Of a DNA stretch of 5,233 bases, positions 4,988 to 5,233 are shown one piece after another. Position numbers and translations under genes: made by a program. The first letter of the stretch is position 1; each line of letters opens with the position of its first letter. This stretch comes from Methylovulum sp. (GTDB lineage: Bacteria; Pseudomonadota; Gammaproteobacteria; Methylococcales; Methylomonadaceae). The notes under the pieces were generated by a model. It ran no database searches. It had not been told where the DNA came from and worked only from the letters and a program-made list of their open reading frames with translations. The stretch covers positions 1 to 5,233 of the forward strand of contig JAQTNZ010000239.1 in the NCBI GenBank assembly GCA_028713595.1. The letters are read 5' to 3'.

Positions 4988-5233
4988 AGGAGGCCACCGT
5001 AGCCGTTGCCAAAATCGTCACGGCCACTTTTTAGTTGCAGCCAAGGCAAATGGAAGGCACGGGCGCGGGCTAAGGGCATGGTGAAAGGGCGGCTGATGGT
5101 GCCGGTCTTAAAAAAATGATCGGGTTTGTAGGCTAGGCGCGGGTGCAGCAATTCTACGCCCATGGTGTAATCGTTTTCTTGGCCGACTGCGGCCAGATTG
5201 AGCGTGTGGCCGTAATAAGGGGTGTCGGCTTGG
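4984..5233 (-). CDS. 3' end of an unrecognised gene coupled to the TPR gene
   Basis: A minus-strand frame is open from the right window edge to TGA at 4984-4986, giving the last 82 residues of a larger protein. It contains segments such as YYGHTLNLAAVGQ, GVELLHPRLAYKPDHFFKTG and SRPFTMPLARARAFHLPW, and ends in a glycine-rich tail (FGNGYGGLL). The composition is that of a folded soluble protein with no membrane segment, and I recognise no family. Its stop overlaps the TPR gene start by two bases (ATGA), typical of genes in one operon whose products work together. That overlap and the uninterrupted frame to the window edge are the main evidence that it is real. Confidence 0.72.
   Translation of the reverse strand, partial: QADTPYYGHTLNLAAVGQENDYTMGVELLHPRLAYKPDHFFKTGTISRPFTMPLARARAFHLPWLQLKSGRDDFGNGYGGLL

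Noticed and set aside
4644..5084. Plus-strand open frame of 146 codons over the TPR gene start
   Set aside because: It is antisense to two coupled minus-strand genes and rich in Arg, Ser and Ala as expected of a GC-rich shadow frame, with no recognisable domain.

Overview
The window looks like a gene-poor stretch of a Gram-negative proteobacterial chromosome. The evidence is Sec-type signal peptides, a lysozyme-inhibitor-like periplasmic protein and long intergenic gaps packed with palindromic repeats. Several of these repeats (the GTTCG...GAGC.TGTCGAA type, the GTTGGGGTGAGC type, the CGTTCCCAC type and the GGGTTACGCTATCGC type) resemble families I recall as abundant in gammaproteobacteria such as methanotrophs (Methylococcales) and sulfur bacteria. 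The lineage is therefore an inference from memory, not a demonstrated assignment.

All five supportable genes lie on the minus strand. From right to left they are: (1) the 3' end of an unrecognised gene, open to the right edge, whose TGA overlaps the next ATG; (2) a 691-residue protein with four consecutive 34-residue TPR units, translationally coupled to gene 1; (3) a 172-residue secreted protein of unknown family with visibly lower GC than its neighbours; (4) a 118-residue secreted LprI/DUF1311-like protein; (5) a 289-residue secreted protein built from three related OB-like repeats. Genes 3, 4 and 5 all encode predicted exported proteins, but repeat-filled gaps separate them, so they are probably not one tight operon.

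The gaps are the most informative part. Three short elements share the terminal inverted repeat CACTGCCATTAAGTTAA / TTAACTTAATGGCAGTG. They lie at 1-108 (left end off the window), 1216-1418 (203 bp) and 2706-2864 (159 bp). They share ends and subterminal sequence, but each carries a different palindromic REP-like module in its middle. The 1216-1418 copy is flanked by an 11-bp direct repeat (GGGCGGCAGTG), as expected for a target-site duplication. They look like non-autonomous, MITE-like elements that either capture REP modules or serve as landing sites for them. Further palindromic modules lie just outside the elements at 114-145, 198-230, 1444-1523 and 2659-2704.

No rRNA, tRNA, CRISPR array, transposase or complete defence system is visible.
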